DNA of 64,000 nt, taken from NCBI RefSeq assembly GCF_905147365.1, contig NC_056409.1, positions 17,365,001-17,429,000 of the forward strand, given 5' to 3'. This document shows, piece by piece, positions 43,114 to 53,413 of this stretch. This DNA is from Aricia agestis (lineage: Eukaryota > Arthropoda > Insecta > Lepidoptera > Lycaenidae). The notes below the pieces were generated by a model. The model did no database searches and was not told the origin of the DNA. It was given only the letters and a program-made list of their open reading frames with translations. Within the stretch, counting starts at the first letter, position 1, and the number at the start of each line of letters is the position of its first letter. A program made the translations under genes and the position numbers.

Positions 43114-43760
43114 CAGAAAAGTCGATTCCTAGGCAGATGGCGGACCTAAGTAGTTTAGCCGCGTTACGTCAAACTCATCCGACCGATCACAGCTAACATT
43201 ATAGTTTGTGCGTTTTAAGATGATATGGGTGACAGTTTTCATATTCCTTGCTACGGGTTTTTTTTACAAGAAAACAAAAAAATCAAAATGTAATATTTAT
43301 ATTCCATCTACAAAAACAAATGTTTCCTATAATTGTAAATGAATAAAAATGAAAAGTTGCTAAATGCTAACTTTAATTATAAATATTAACTGTGAAATAG
43401 GATTATAAAATTATTGTTACGAAAACATTTGAAAAATGTCAGATGCATGAAACGGAACTTATGTCAATAGAGATTGACTCTGTTGAATCGAAATCAAATC
43501 GATAAAAAAGGGCGGCCATCTTAAATCGCCGGCACCACTGAAATGTCAGTACGAAATCGATAATTTCGATTGGAATTCCTTTACGAAGTGATTCGCTATT
43601 TTTAAATTATCGATTAATTTTTGTTAGGTAACTTCCCTACTATTGTCAATTATAATGTGTCACGCATATCATCATAAAACGCACAAACTATAAATTGGCA
43701 TAAGCCGACCACATGACGTAGGTCCGTCAACTACTTAGGAATCAATTTCCTCGATGGTAC
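43114..43760. mobile_element. MITE family F, larger element b
   Basis: The left ~120 bases (GTCGATTCCTAGGCAGATGG ... TATAGTTTGTGCGTTTTAAG and ATGATATG) reappear inverted at 43656-43760 (CATATCATCATAAAACGCAC ... GGTCCGTCAACTACTTAGGA and ATCAATTTCC). About 420 bases of unrelated AT-rich DNA lie between. It abuts copy a. Confidence 0.65.
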
Positions 43761-44246
43761 ATATGCAAGACAAAGGATTACATTATAACGATACGAAAAA
43801 TAAAATACAGCAAGTCAAAATGACCAAGTTTATTAGTCTGCCGAAATTAAATTGTTCGAATAACTTTTACTATCATTTTAATATTACATTATAATAACTT
43901 TTAATATTACATTATAATATTTTACTTCTAGAGATAATATTAGTTACAAAAAGTATTTCTCGTATTTCCAACATAATATTCCACGAAATACCTATTCGAA
44001 ATAAACAAATTATTTTATTGTGGATCCAATAATCTAAATAAGTGAATTGGTACTCGTATAACATGAATCATTTTATAATTAGGCGAGCTTTCAAAGGAAA
44101 ATATAATGATTGAGGCTTGTGTTTGATATTTGGTTTTATTCAATTAAAAATAGGAATTACAAAAGAATTTTCTGTATATTTACGGGTAAATGTGTTTGAA
44201 TGTAGATTGTGTTGTGCTTTGTTTTGAGGCTTTGAGATTTTAGTAA
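43761..44246. other. no feature recognised
   Basis: AT-rich spacer between two family F elements. Confidence 0.4.
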
Positions 44247-44408
44247 TGTACCATCGAGGAAATTGATTCCTAGGCAGTTGACAGACCAACGTCTTTTGGT
44301 CGGATCATGTCAATTCAATGTTAATTGTGATCTGTCGGCTGGGTTTGATGTAACGCGACCAAACTACGTAGGTCCCCCATCTGCCTAGGAATCAACTTCT
44401 CTGATAGT
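44247..44408. mobile_element. MITE family F, copy c
   Basis: GTACCATCGAGGAAATTGAT at the left and ATCAACTTCTCTGATAGTAC at the right form a long inverted repeat that continues with CCTAGGCAG / CTGCCTAGG. The core TCATGTCAATTCAATGTTAA matches copy a. Confidence 0.8.
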
Positions 44409-45057
44409 ACATATTATGTGTATAATAAAGAGTTATCCTATATTGAAACTCATTTAAGTACTATTTTAGATTTTAAGGGAAAAAAGCGTGTCCAAAAAAT
44501 GTATCCCCAAAAACAATTTACGAAATTGGCAAAATTTCCCTAATTAAATTTATGAAAAAAAAAAATACTTCTGTCATCCTTATGGTTTTAATACTTTATA
44601 CTTGAATACATAGTGTCTTAATTAGCAACTATATTATTATTCCCAAGTGATCATCACCGTGTTTCATAGAAAATATTTAGTACCGACAAAATGCCGTCCA
44701 AAAAGCGCGCTATTACAGGTAATTTCCGCTTTGTATTTGCGAGGTTTGTTTGAGTGGGCTCGTACGAATTAGCCGCGTGTGATTGACTCTGCCGGGAATC
44801 AGGACACTGTACTATGTGCCACTATCGACGAAATAAACCGGATCCTATGGATTGTTCGCTTTGGTTTAACTGTTACTTCTGCATTACAATAGAGACAGAT
44901 TTGGTAAATGAACATTACAGAAAAAGATAATTGTTTGTTTATAGTTTTTTGCATTCAATTGGTTGTAACGTTACTGAACCGGATTCGATGGAATCAGGCA
45001 AAGATATAAAGATCACGAAAAAAAATCAACGGGTAAATTTTTATTTTTTATTGGGCA
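44409..45057. other. no feature recognised
   Basis: Unique-looking sequence, no convincing ORF. Confidence 0.4.
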
Positions 45058-45153
45058 AGATTTTGTGCTACATTATTTTACGTTAAGTGGAAACAATATT
45101 TTTTAAAACAATATTGCTTCCGTTGAACGTAAAATAATATTATAACACAAAAT
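45058..45153. repeat. foldback element, imperfect palindrome
   Basis: GATTTTGTGCTACATTATTT, TACGTTAAGTGGAAACAATATT, then a short loop and AATATTGCTTCCGTTGAACG, TAAAATAATATTATAACACA, AAATC. The arms pair with a few mismatches. Confidence 0.7.
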
Positions 45154-45523
45154 CCTCCTATTATATCAGATAAGGTTTTATATATAACACATAAAGCGGC
45201 GTAAAAATATTGCTGTTTTGCTCAATAATTTTTAGTCAACGCTATTGAAAGCAAAGTGTGAGATGGGCAATAAATAGTGGATATGACCCAATAAATTGTG
45301 TTGGAAATCGATTTGGGGGAAGTGTGTGCCGAGACTGTCAGACTGCCGCGCTGCCAGGTAGTGGACGTAATATACGGTGATAGATGTGCCCAACAGCTGA
45401 CGGATTTATCTAATTAGTGATATTTTTGAAGTTCTGTAAAAAATATGTAGGAATTGACAAAACATTTTTGATTTACAACTCAGTATCGAAAATTTTTAAT
45501 GCAACCTGACTAAATACTCTGTA

Positions 45524-45669
45524 GGCCTACTACGAAACCGTTTTGAGACTCAAACAATCGAATGCAAGTACCGCGTCCTGCTTTAACAACGTCATTTCAC
45601 GTTTGTTAGACTAGGACGCGGCATTCTTGTACGATTGTTTGAGTCTCAAAACGGTTTCGTGGTACGGCC
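45524..45669. mobile_element. palindromic MITE (GGCCNTACCACGAAACCG ends)
   Basis: ACGAAACCGTTTTGAGACTC plus AAACAATCG at the left is exactly mirrored by CGATTGTTTGAGTCTCAAAA plus CGGTTTCGT at the right. AGTACCGCGTCCT and AGGACGCGGCATT pair next, enclosing a ~38-base centre. Confidence 0.82.
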
Positions 45670-46459
45670 CCTGCATTGGGAAATACGTGGCCATTATTTG
45701 ATGCTTTACAAAAACATTGTCTTCCACCTCAGCTGTGGTCCTGGTCATCGCATCCATCACATTTCCCCGCTAGTACAGTTGAGTATAAATTTCATTATCT
45801 CGAGCCGGCATCAGCTGTTTACGTAGCGGGCCATTATGAATGATGAAAAATAAGATTGAGAAAAATGTTCTGCAGATAATAATATTGTATGAAGATTGCT
45901 GCTGCATTCTAAAGTTTTTTTTTAAATAGAACATACTTGATCAACTGCAGTTGAAATTAATAGATGACAGAAAATATAAAATTCATTAATGAACCTACTT
46001 TTATTGATCTCGTGAGTCTTTTGTAAACATAATATTGACAAGAAAAGTTGGAGCACACATACAAAGTTTTGTTGTTACAAGCTAGTTGTGGGTTACCTCT
46101 AACCGTAATATTTTATTAAATAATGGCCATTCTTGAATGTAGAGCGCGGGCAAGTTGATAAAACTACCCGCACGAAAAAATATGATCCACAAAAAATGAA
46201 ACTCATAAATCGCAAAGAAATATTTCACGGTCCGGCATTCAGAGCCGCGCTGAACTACGGCGAGTACCACCTAGAAAGGAAAGGTATAAAAGCTTCACCC
46301 TTTCTAAAAACACGTAAATAGAGGAGTGAAGCGTTCCGTTCGGTTCGAATGGCGGCTCACACATACGCCCGCACACATACGGGGAATAAACGACGTGAAA
46401 TGGGAAAAAAGTTAAATATGTATGAGTGCGGGAAAATATATAAATCGGTATATAGGAGT
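45670..46459. other. upstream region of the candidate gene; nothing firm
   Basis: No repeat partner was seen. The stretch 46120-46320 is GC-richer and may include upstream regulatory DNA of the promoter at 46460, but no specific site can be supported. Confidence 0.35.
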
Positions 46460-46500
46460 TATATAAAATAGGTAGGAGCGAGCGGGCGGCCGGCTCAGTC
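46460..46500 (+). promoter_or_regulatory. candidate core promoter: TATA box and initiator
   Basis: TATATAAAA (46460-46468) lies about 35 bases upstream of a perfect arthropod initiator, TCAGTC (46495-46500, presumed +1 at A46497). The spacing is a few bases longer than usual. The DNA abruptly becomes GC-rich and CpG-rich at 46476-46560, unlike its surroundings. A palindromic CRE, TGACGTCA, lies downstream at 46594-46601. No DPE-like motif is seen at +28. Confidence 0.4.
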
Positions 46501-46656
46501 GCGTGCGAGCCTCGCAGCCACTCGGCCCTGCGCGGTGCCGCACGACGCCGCTCCAACTTGTGACGAACATGACTCTCGAACTTGTGACGACCGTGACGTC
46601 ACGGGATACAGTTTGTGACTTGTGCTAGTGCATAGCGAGCGAACTTTGGCAACTCG
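46497..46656 (+). other. candidate non-coding first exon (5' UTR)
   Basis: From the presumed start to a good donor, CTCG|GTGAGC (the intron would begin at 46657). The region is GC-rich and contains no long ORF. One ATG (46569) opens a 19-codon upstream ORF ending at 46628, which could restrain translation. Three CTTGTGAC phrases recur (46556, 46580, 46617). A splice into the exon at 51722, about 5.1 kb on, would supply the start codon. The link is inferred from strand, order and splice-site quality only; transcription is not shown. Confidence 0.35.
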
Positions 46657-47683
46657 GTGAGCAACTCAACTTTTCAGAAGTTGAAGAAACTTATACACTT
46701 TCACTTAGCGGATGATCAAATTAGTTTGTTGCAAAAGTTTTAATATTGTCGATGGTGACACCTGTTACTTAGTTATATTTCTGTTAACAAAAAATATATG
46801 CCATCGTTTTTGAGCCTTAGTACTTCATATGTATGTATTTTTAACGTAAATATTATCTACAATTATTTATCTTCGTAACGTAAGATCTTCTTGTACTTAA
46901 AAGCCTGCGAATATTATAGGTATTTTTTTTCTCTCTTAAAATAAATGCTTTATTAATTGAATATTCTATTTCATGATTTACAATTTATTGAATTATTCAA
47001 GCATAATTTTAGGCTACAATTGATAAACTGTGCTACACATTTCGTAGCCGGCCGTAGCGCGGCCGTAGCGGGTCTACGAGGAGCGCTACAAAGCGACTTC
47101 ATGAATGAATTAGTCACGTGTATGATCTTATTGTTTTAGCTCGTAAAATTATATGCAACAGAAATATTAAGTGTTATTTAAGAACAAATTATATAAATTA
47201 ACCTTTAACTTATGTGTTACGAATTGTAAAGTACTTATTTAAAATTAAAGCGTAGAAATATTTATATAAATATTCAAATACCAAAGTGAATTTATGTTAT
47301 TGTTACGAACCATATTTAAAAACCTTTAAAAATCAAAATTAAAACTTTGATCACACCTTCAGGTAACAAAAACAAAAGATTTGAAAGCGACGGTGAAGTA
47401 ATTCCCAATAGGTATACTCACCCCATCTGTTTCGATATAGTGGGAGGTTAGACAATAATGCGCCCTAACAATAGAACTCGCAATTTAAAAGCCCAATAAT
47501 TGAGGGGCGGTATTGTTCCTCCGCGGTGACCCTCCAAACCCATTAGCTTTTAGGACTCCATTCCGATAAAAAAACACCCGCAAATTGATTCTGTGTGCGA
47601 CATAACATAACAGGTACTTTACAAGTTGCTATGGTGTGTCTATGGAATGCGAAAAAATATTGTAGTTGGAGTAAAACAGTAGT
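46657..47683. other. candidate intron 1, left part; no feature
   Basis: AT-rich DNA with a 60-codon ORF (46957-47139) of no recognisable type. Confidence 0.35.
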
Positions 47684-47906
47684 AAGGTAAATGACTAGTA
47701 GATTGGACAGTACCAGTCATTGGAAAAAGCACAAAAACAATATTTATTAATATTGCTTTAAAAATTTCCTGTTTTGAAAGTAAAAAAAACGCCTGTTTTT
47801 AAAGAAAAACAGTCAGTTTTTAAATCAACATTAATAAATATGGTGTTTTTGTGCTTTTTCCACTACTTAGTTCCAGTACTGTCTAATTTACTAGTCATTT
47901 ACCCTA
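47684..47906. mobile_element. MITE with about 60-bp imperfect inverted ends
   Basis: AAGGTAAATGACTAGTAGAT, TGGACAGTACCAGTCATTGG, AAAAAGCACAAAAACA at the left are mirrored by TGTTTTTGTGCTTTTTCCAC, TAGTTCCAGTACTGTCTAAT and TTACTAGTCATTTACCCT at the right. The centre holds AATATTTATTAATATTGC and other AT-rich stem-loops. Confidence 0.8.
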
Positions 47907-49110
47907 GTGTGGTTAATATTTTATTACGAGAAGTTTGTTTGAATTAAATAGGCTTAAAAATGCTGGAATCGCATTTGAAGATTCAAAAGAAATGTAAAAT
48001 AAAAAATGATGTTTTTATTTACTTAACTTCTATTAACAGAAAACTTATTATTAGTGCATGATTATTTGCGCATCTTTTACTTTTCTTTTAGTTGGAAAAA
48101 TAACATCCGAGTTAGTTAAACAAACTTCGCGAGAAGTCGTTGTTGTTGTAGACAATTTCTGTCATCCCCTCTTAGTACGGTTAATAGAAAGGGCTCTCAG
48201 AACTAATAACTTTCACATAGAAATAAAAGTTTAATTTGTTTATTTGGTGATAACTTGTATTAAAATTATCAAGAACTCGCTTATTATTTAACTAGCCTTT
48301 CTATAGTTTTAGGGTGACATTTAAATTGCTAACCATTTTTAACTGACACCCAAAAAGAAAGTGGTATTTTATGTTCGGCTGTGGATATTCTTTTGCATGT
48401 GAAAAAGTTGTTCAAACTCTTTAGAAAAATTATACTTCATCATGAAGGCCACTCCATGATGATGTTGACACTTCCTAATTTCATTTGGCTCGAATCATTA
48501 TTTGATTATCTTTGGAAGTTATTCGAGCATTGTCACATTATTATTGGATCTTCAAACTTTTACTTTCTGTTTCAACCGTAGTCTCATCGAAGCGAACATA
48601 ATGAAACGATCAAAGTATACAATAATGATAGCGTTTTACAAAATTGTGTAACTTCAAAGTTTTATTTTAAAATGTACTGGTTTAAAAATAAGCAGCATTT
48701 AAACTAGGATATTATTAATATCCTAGTTAGTTGTATTTTAACCTTTAACTCAGACAGAGTGACAGAGAGCAGGAGTTTTGATTAACAAAACTCCTGCACC
48801 CTTACCATATGAAAACTACTAATATAAGAAAGGGTATAATATACTCCAATAGCTTGGTTCCCATATAATATATAATTTAAATAATGTAATTCTAATTCGA
48901 CTTAATATTTTTACTAATACTTGAGTAAGGACCTATTGTAACTAACATTATGGATGAATATCTGAAAAAAAAAAAGAATTGAATATTCTGTCTGTTATAA
49001 CTTCTTTTTCCCAAAACCATTTATTTATTCATTTATTTATATTTAGTATATAATCTTAAGTTCTAGGCTAGACAGCAACCCAGAAATAGTATACATAACA
49101 TAATTTATAA
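47907..49110. other. no gene; repeat D fragment and two hairpins
   Basis: A short fragment of repeat D (GTTCGGCTGTGGATATTCTT) lies at 48339-48395. Two compact hairpins follow: a perfect AACTAGGATATTA / TAATATCCTAGTT at 48705-48731 and GCAGGAGTTTTG-ATTAA-CAAAACTCCTGC at 48769-48797. No coding signal seen. Confidence 0.55.
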
Positions 49111-49423
49111 GTGGGAGAGCCATGCTTCGGCACGAATGGGCCGGCTCGAGCGGAGAAATACCACGTTCTCATAGAAAACCGGCGTGAAACAGCGCTTGCG
49201 CTGTATTTCGCGAGTGAGTGAGTTTACCGGAGGCCTAATCCCCTACCCTATTCCCTTCCCTTCCCTTCCCATCCCTACCCTCCCTTATTACCCTATTCCC
49301 TCATAAAAGGCCGGTAACGCACATGCAGCTCTTCTGATGCTGAGAGTGCCCATGGGCGACGGAAGTTGCTTTCCATCAGGTGACCCGTTTGCTCGTTTGC
49401 CCCCTTGTTTAATTAAAAAAAAA
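49111..49423 (+). mobile_element. SINE family M, full-length, first of a tandem pair
   Basis: Complete from GTGGGAGAGCCATGCTTCGG to TTGCCCCCTTGTTTAATT and a nine-A tail. It is joined directly to the next copy. Confidence 0.88.
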
Positions 49424-49788
49424 TGCTTCGGCAAGAATGGGCCGGCTCGACCGAAGAAATACCACGGTCTCACAGAAAACCGGCGTGAAACAGCGCTTGC
49501 GCTGTGTTTCGCCGAGTGAATGAGTTTACCGGAGGCACAATCCCCCACCCTATTCCCTTCCCTACCTTCCCCTATTCCCTTCCCTTCCCTCCCCTATTCC
49601 CTGCCTTCCCTTAGTAGGTAATAGGGGAGGGTAAAGACCCTCCCCTATTACCCTATTACCCTATTCCTCTTAAAAGGCCGGCAACGAACTTGCAGCTCTT
49701 CTGATGCTGCGAGTGTCCATGGGCGACGGAAGTTGCTTTCCATCAGGTGACCCGTTTGCTCGTTTACCCCCTTATTTTATAAAAAAAA
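49424..49788 (+). mobile_element. SINE family M, second of a tandem pair, with rearranged centre
   Basis: It starts at TGCTTCGGCAAGAATGGGCC, missing only the first dozen bases, directly after the poly(A) of the preceding copy. The pyrimidine centre contains an inverted piece: GGTAATAGGGGAGGGT, AAAGA, CCCTCCCCTATTACC, a hairpin at about 49617-49652. Ends TTTACCCCCTTATTTTAT and eight A, then a (TA)n run. Confidence 0.88.
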
Positions 49789-50479
49789 TATATATATATA
49801 TCATAAGGTTGTTACTAAAATTAAACTAATTACAAGAAAACTGATACCTAATACCCACTACGAAACAATAATTAATAATTATTGAGTACACAGTATACAC
49901 TGAGTGACTTTAAATATTTAGCTAAACTTATTATATTACTAAATTAGGTTAAAATAAAAGCTAAATAAACAATATTATGTACTTAGATTAAGAAAAAAGA
50001 AAAAGATGTGTAAAATCATTATTGTCTGAGTTATCAACATTGTATGTCAGAGGTGTAAACAAGAGATGGCAAATACTTGGCTTTCATAATTTATCAACCA
50101 TTAAACCGATTAGGTGAAATTGAATAATTATAAAATTATTTTACTCAGAAAATATGTGCGGTTCCAGCGCGTTGATCAAGTTTATGCCAAGCAGTTGGCA
50201 GGCAGTATCTAAATAAGTATAAGGAACATAATAGCAAATAATAATAATTATGTTCATCACGACATAACTACTTTAATATTAAACTGCGTGGACAATCTTA
50301 AGGAGTAAATGAAATGATTGTTATGTCAGTAATAGGCCTGATGCTCTGCTCCGCACGTCTGGAAAGCCATAATTGTGTCTCAAGTCTCAACCACTTTACT
50401 TGATCGAACTCTTTTCAAGAAATTGATTCTCCCGCCAAAAGTACAATATAAAACAATCTGCCATCTCTAAATCAAATCG
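49789..50479. other. no feature recognised
   Basis: AT-rich, inside the candidate intron. Confidence 0.4.
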
Positions 50480-50750
50480 TTGTATCGGGGCAGGGGGGGG
50501 CAGCTGCCCCCCCTGGATCATGTTAACGTTCCTACTAAGTAGTATTATCTAGTACATTTATCTATAGAAATTAAAAAATAAGAACGAATTTTTGACAATA
50601 TTTTTACAACTAAAAATTATTAATTTTTTATTCTTTATAAACACCTAGCTTATGAAAAATCTGATTTGCCCCCCCCCCCCCCTGGCCCAGAACCTGGGTG
50701 ATTTGCCCCCCCCCCCCCCTGGCACCAGAACCTGGGTACGCCCATGCGTC
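50480..50750. repeat. element with long G/C homopolymer tracts
   Basis: The left part has GCAGGGGGGGGCAGCTGCCC followed by CCCCTGG, a self-complementary block. The right part has two tandem units, each GATTTG, 14-15 C, TGGC and CCAGAACCTGGGT (about 50665-50737), then ACGCCCATGCG. Similar C-rich plus ACGCCCA sequence recurs at 61455-61490. Possibly the two ends of a DNA transposon relic. Confidence 0.55.
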
Positions 50751-50786
50751 TCAATGTTTTATTTTAAAGTTAATATAAAACATGAG

Positions 50787-50893
50787 ATTATTTGACTTGA
50801 GACATCTGTTCAGAGTTTTACCAACTTTTTAAGAACGAAACACGTTCTTAAAAAGTTGGTAAAACTCTGAACAGATGTCTCAAGTCAAATAAT
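50787..50893. repeat. perfect inverted repeat, 51-bp arms and 5-nt loop
   Basis: ATTATTTGACTTGAGACATC continues TGTTCAGAGTTTTACCAACT and TTTTAAGAACG; after AAACA the exact reverse complement follows for all 51 bases. An RNA from either strand would fold into a perfect 51-bp hairpin. No other copy is seen in the window. Confidence 0.95.
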
Positions 50894-51721
50894 ATTATTA
50901 TTATGTTTAATGGAAATGAATCAGTGATAGATTATGCCAATTTATTATTACAACCATGTAACGGTAATAGATGAAGTTAATAGATTTTCTTATTATTATT
51001 ACACAAAATATTTTACCATTTCAATTTGAAAGTAACTTAGTTTATGCCAATTGTACTAACCTTTATAACGTAAGCAACATTAATAGGAATAGTTAATACG
51101 TACCACCGTTATGCATTTCTAAACATTGAACCATTTAAATAAATGAACATAAGAAACACATGTTTTTATAAAAACTGCATACTGCAGTATGCAAGTGGAA
51201 TGTTTCATTGTTTACGGTAAAGTGCGGGAGGGAAAAGTTAAACCAGTTTTAATTCTAGAGGATTCCGCAACTATTTTATCGCCGTTTACTACATTGTGAA
51301 CGCATTAAAAGGGTTAAGTGCCTCAGTAATTACTGTAATTGGATTTGTGTCGCTATGCCTCATTATACAGCGTGTTCGGAGGGATGTCCTTTCTGTACCT
51401 GACCTATTTTTTACGTGAGTCTATAAGTAAATGTGTAGACGTCAAAGGTTTAAGGCATGTTCATTACTAAAGTTTAAACTTTAGTTATGAATGTGACTTT
51501 CTGTATAATTTATAAAAAAGTGGATTTACAAAATTGTATATTTTCCGTAATAAAGAGTTTTATCTTTAAAACTATAACTCAAAAATATTTTTATACATCT
51601 CATGATTACAATTATTATCAGTATTTATTTGAAGAGGTAACAAATCGACAACTGATAGACAAACAGCCGACTATTTTTTGCATTTATAATAAACGTTAAC
51701 AATTTCTTTCTTTCTTTTCAG
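50894..51721. other. candidate intron, right part; no feature apart from the 3' splice site
   Basis: AT-rich. A 70-codon ORF at 51487 has no motif. The end has a good polypyrimidine tract, TTTCTTTCTTTCTTTTCAG. Confidence 0.5.
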
Positions 51722-51761
51722 GTCAGGATTATGCTTGCGGTTATCATTGTAATTGGGCTCG
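51722..51761 (+). CDS. candidate 40-nt start-codon exon of a secreted or membrane protein
   Basis: A strong acceptor (TTTCTTTCTTTCTTTTCAG) is followed by 9 bases of leader, an ATG at 51731, ten codons and one extra base, then a near-ideal donor, G|GTAAGTATT at 51762. The ten codons read MLAVIIVIGL, a hydrophobic start typical of a signal peptide or signal anchor. The exon would end in phase 1. Small exons carrying the initiator Met and the first part of a signal peptide are common in insect genes with long first introns. The likely upstream partner is the exon at 46497-46656. I cannot identify the protein: no downstream exon in this window can be joined with confidence. The combined splice signals make chance less likely but do not exclude it. 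Confidence 0.42.
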
Positions 51762-52179
51762 GTAAGTATTATAACATAATATATTTTATTTTAATAACAT
51801 AAATTTTGATAAATAACCTTAAAAGTGACTTACTTGTAAATATCAAGTAATACAATATATTATTTGACAAAGAGATTGTGGTGTATAACATTTGGAACCA
51901 ATTATAACGCTATTCGTCAAAATCCGCCATTCATGTCCCATGTGTATAAAATGTATACTTCAGAATAATTTCTGTAGTCTTGGCAAGGATGAGAATTCGT
52001 TGGAAAATAAGCTTTCGATATAATTGGAGACGAATGTTTGTAACAGGGACAAATATAATTTAAAACTTTGTTGACATCTTTAAATTTATTTTTCTACATT
52101 TTATTATAAATTCTATTGTTTAATGTAGGTCTTTAAAATTTTGCAATTTCGCAGCTTTAATACCGTATAAAAGTGCGGG
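51762..52179. other. no feature recognised
   Basis: AT-rich DNA, presumed intron. Confidence 0.4.
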
Positions 52180-52375
52180 CATAGTAAAAGGAGGGGAAGT
52201 AAGTTATCTTCGGCACCGCGCGCGGCTTGTATGTGTGCGCCATAGTATCAATGCGTCGCCACGTACGGCACACAACAAAATCTCGGCCAGTTTTACTAGG
52301 CTGGTACCGCCGAGATACACACATACAAGCCGCGCGCGAAGCCGAACATAACTTACTTCCCCTCCTTTTACTATG
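52180..52375. mobile_element. MITE with long TIRs and a 7-bp target duplication
   Basis: CATAGTAAAAGGAGGGGAAG, TAAGTTATCTTCGGC at the left mirrors GCCGAACATAACTTACTTCC and CCTCCTTTTACTATG at the right. GCGCGCGGCTTGTATGTGTG is mirrored further inside. Direct repeats GTGCGGG flank it (52173-52179, 52376-52382). A 7-8-bp duplication suits hAT-like or related transposases. Confidence 0.85.
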
Positions 52376-52490
52376 GTGCGGGTCAATAAAACATTTAGTG
52401 GGATTTTATTTTACACCTCACATTTGGGACAAGCCACTTTGATGTGCGCACGTGGAGCGATAATAACATAATCCACTCTGACCCACTTTC

Positions 52491-52542
52491 GCGAAATATA
52501 TCGGGAAATTGCGAGATATATCGGAAAATTACGAGATACGAA
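52491..52542. repeat. short tandem repeat, ~21-bp unit
   Basis: GCGAAATATATCGGGAAATT, GCGAGATATATCGGAAAATT and ACGAGATAC: two and a half diverged units. Confidence 0.7.
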
Positions 52543-52565
52543 GAAAAGATGAAACTCAAATAATC

Positions 52566-52742
52566 CTCTGTCAGTTTGCTGAAGGCGATGTTGATCGAGT
52601 CATCCCCGCTGCCGAGAGGGCTGGCTAATTGTTTGCCGTCCTTCAAGACCGCGAATATAGAGCACTGGATGTGACAGTCGCTAATAAGATTGTGTGTGAT
52701 ACAGCCAAGCAACACGGAGCAAATGTTACATATTCCAAATGA
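52566..52742 (+). pseudogene. protein-coding relic of unknown family with one premature stop
   Basis: The plus-strand frame reads LCQFAEGDVDRVIPAAERAG, an in-frame TAA at 52626, then LFAVLQDREYRALDVTVANK, IVCDTAKQHGANVTYSK and a TGA at 52740-52742. Composition and codon use look like a globular enzyme C-terminus, unlike the AT-driven chance ORFs nearby. TCTGTCAG just before it could be a splice acceptor. I cannot name the family. The opposite strand also has a 106-codon ORF (52395-52715) without a stop in this part, so the coding strand is not certain. Confidence 0.25.
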
Positions 52743-53272
52743 ATTTGTTGAGTTTTTTATTTGTTTATATTTTGCACGTTTCTTCGAGATTTCCGAAGAT
52801 CTAGAGCGGAGAAAAACATAGAACTTTTTCTCCTTTTTGGAAGATTTATCCCTAAAAACTCAAAAATTAAAAACTTTTATACCCTTACTAAGAAAAGGAT
52901 ATCCATTATGTATTTACACAATACACATATTGTTACAGTTGTCCTTGTCTATGAAGCCACATATTTTGTGACTTATCAGACAAGGATAAACCATTGTATG
53001 ACCTATAGCCTCTGACAGAGTAGATCTTTGTATTAGTAAGGTAGCCCCTCACTTTAAAGTGAGCTGGACAGTAAAGTATTTGAAAATATAAATAACAAAC
53101 AGAAGTATTCACTCTACCAATAGCTATAAACTTGAAAGTTTTATATCGGATCCAAGCTGGATCGAAGTAAAATTTATGACGACGTAATAAATAAAGTCGT
53201 ATATTATATGTGTGTACATACATATTTTAAAGCATTGAATTCAATAACAGAAAGTTTTTATTAATAAAAATC
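52743..53272. other. no feature recognised
   Basis: Overlapping 84- and 96-codon ORFs on opposite strands have no recognisable motif. Confidence 0.35.
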
Positions 53273-53413
53273 TTACCGCCGTACTCAGAGACATTTAATT
53301 ACGATTAACCTTCAATTTAATGGAGAGTTTGACAGATAATGTATGGGGCTTATGTCAAAATTTTGAATTAGTTTCATTTAAGTAAATAATGTTCCACTCT
53401 GAGTGCGGAAGTT
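53273..53413. mobile_element. MITE family E
   Basis: TTACCGCCGTACTCAGAGAC, AATTTAATGGAGAGTTTGAC, GTATGGGGCTTATGTCAAAA and TTCCACTCTGAGTGCGGAAG follow the order of 22171-22361, with a shortened right side. Confidence 0.78.

Noticed and set aside
46239..46556. 105-codon minus-strand ORF in the CpG-rich region
   Set aside because: Arginine/alanine-rich only because of GC content; no motif, and it overlaps the better-supported promoter and exon.
49288..49548. ORFs on both strands over the SINE dimer
   Set aside because: Readings through SINE M sequence; no protein signal.
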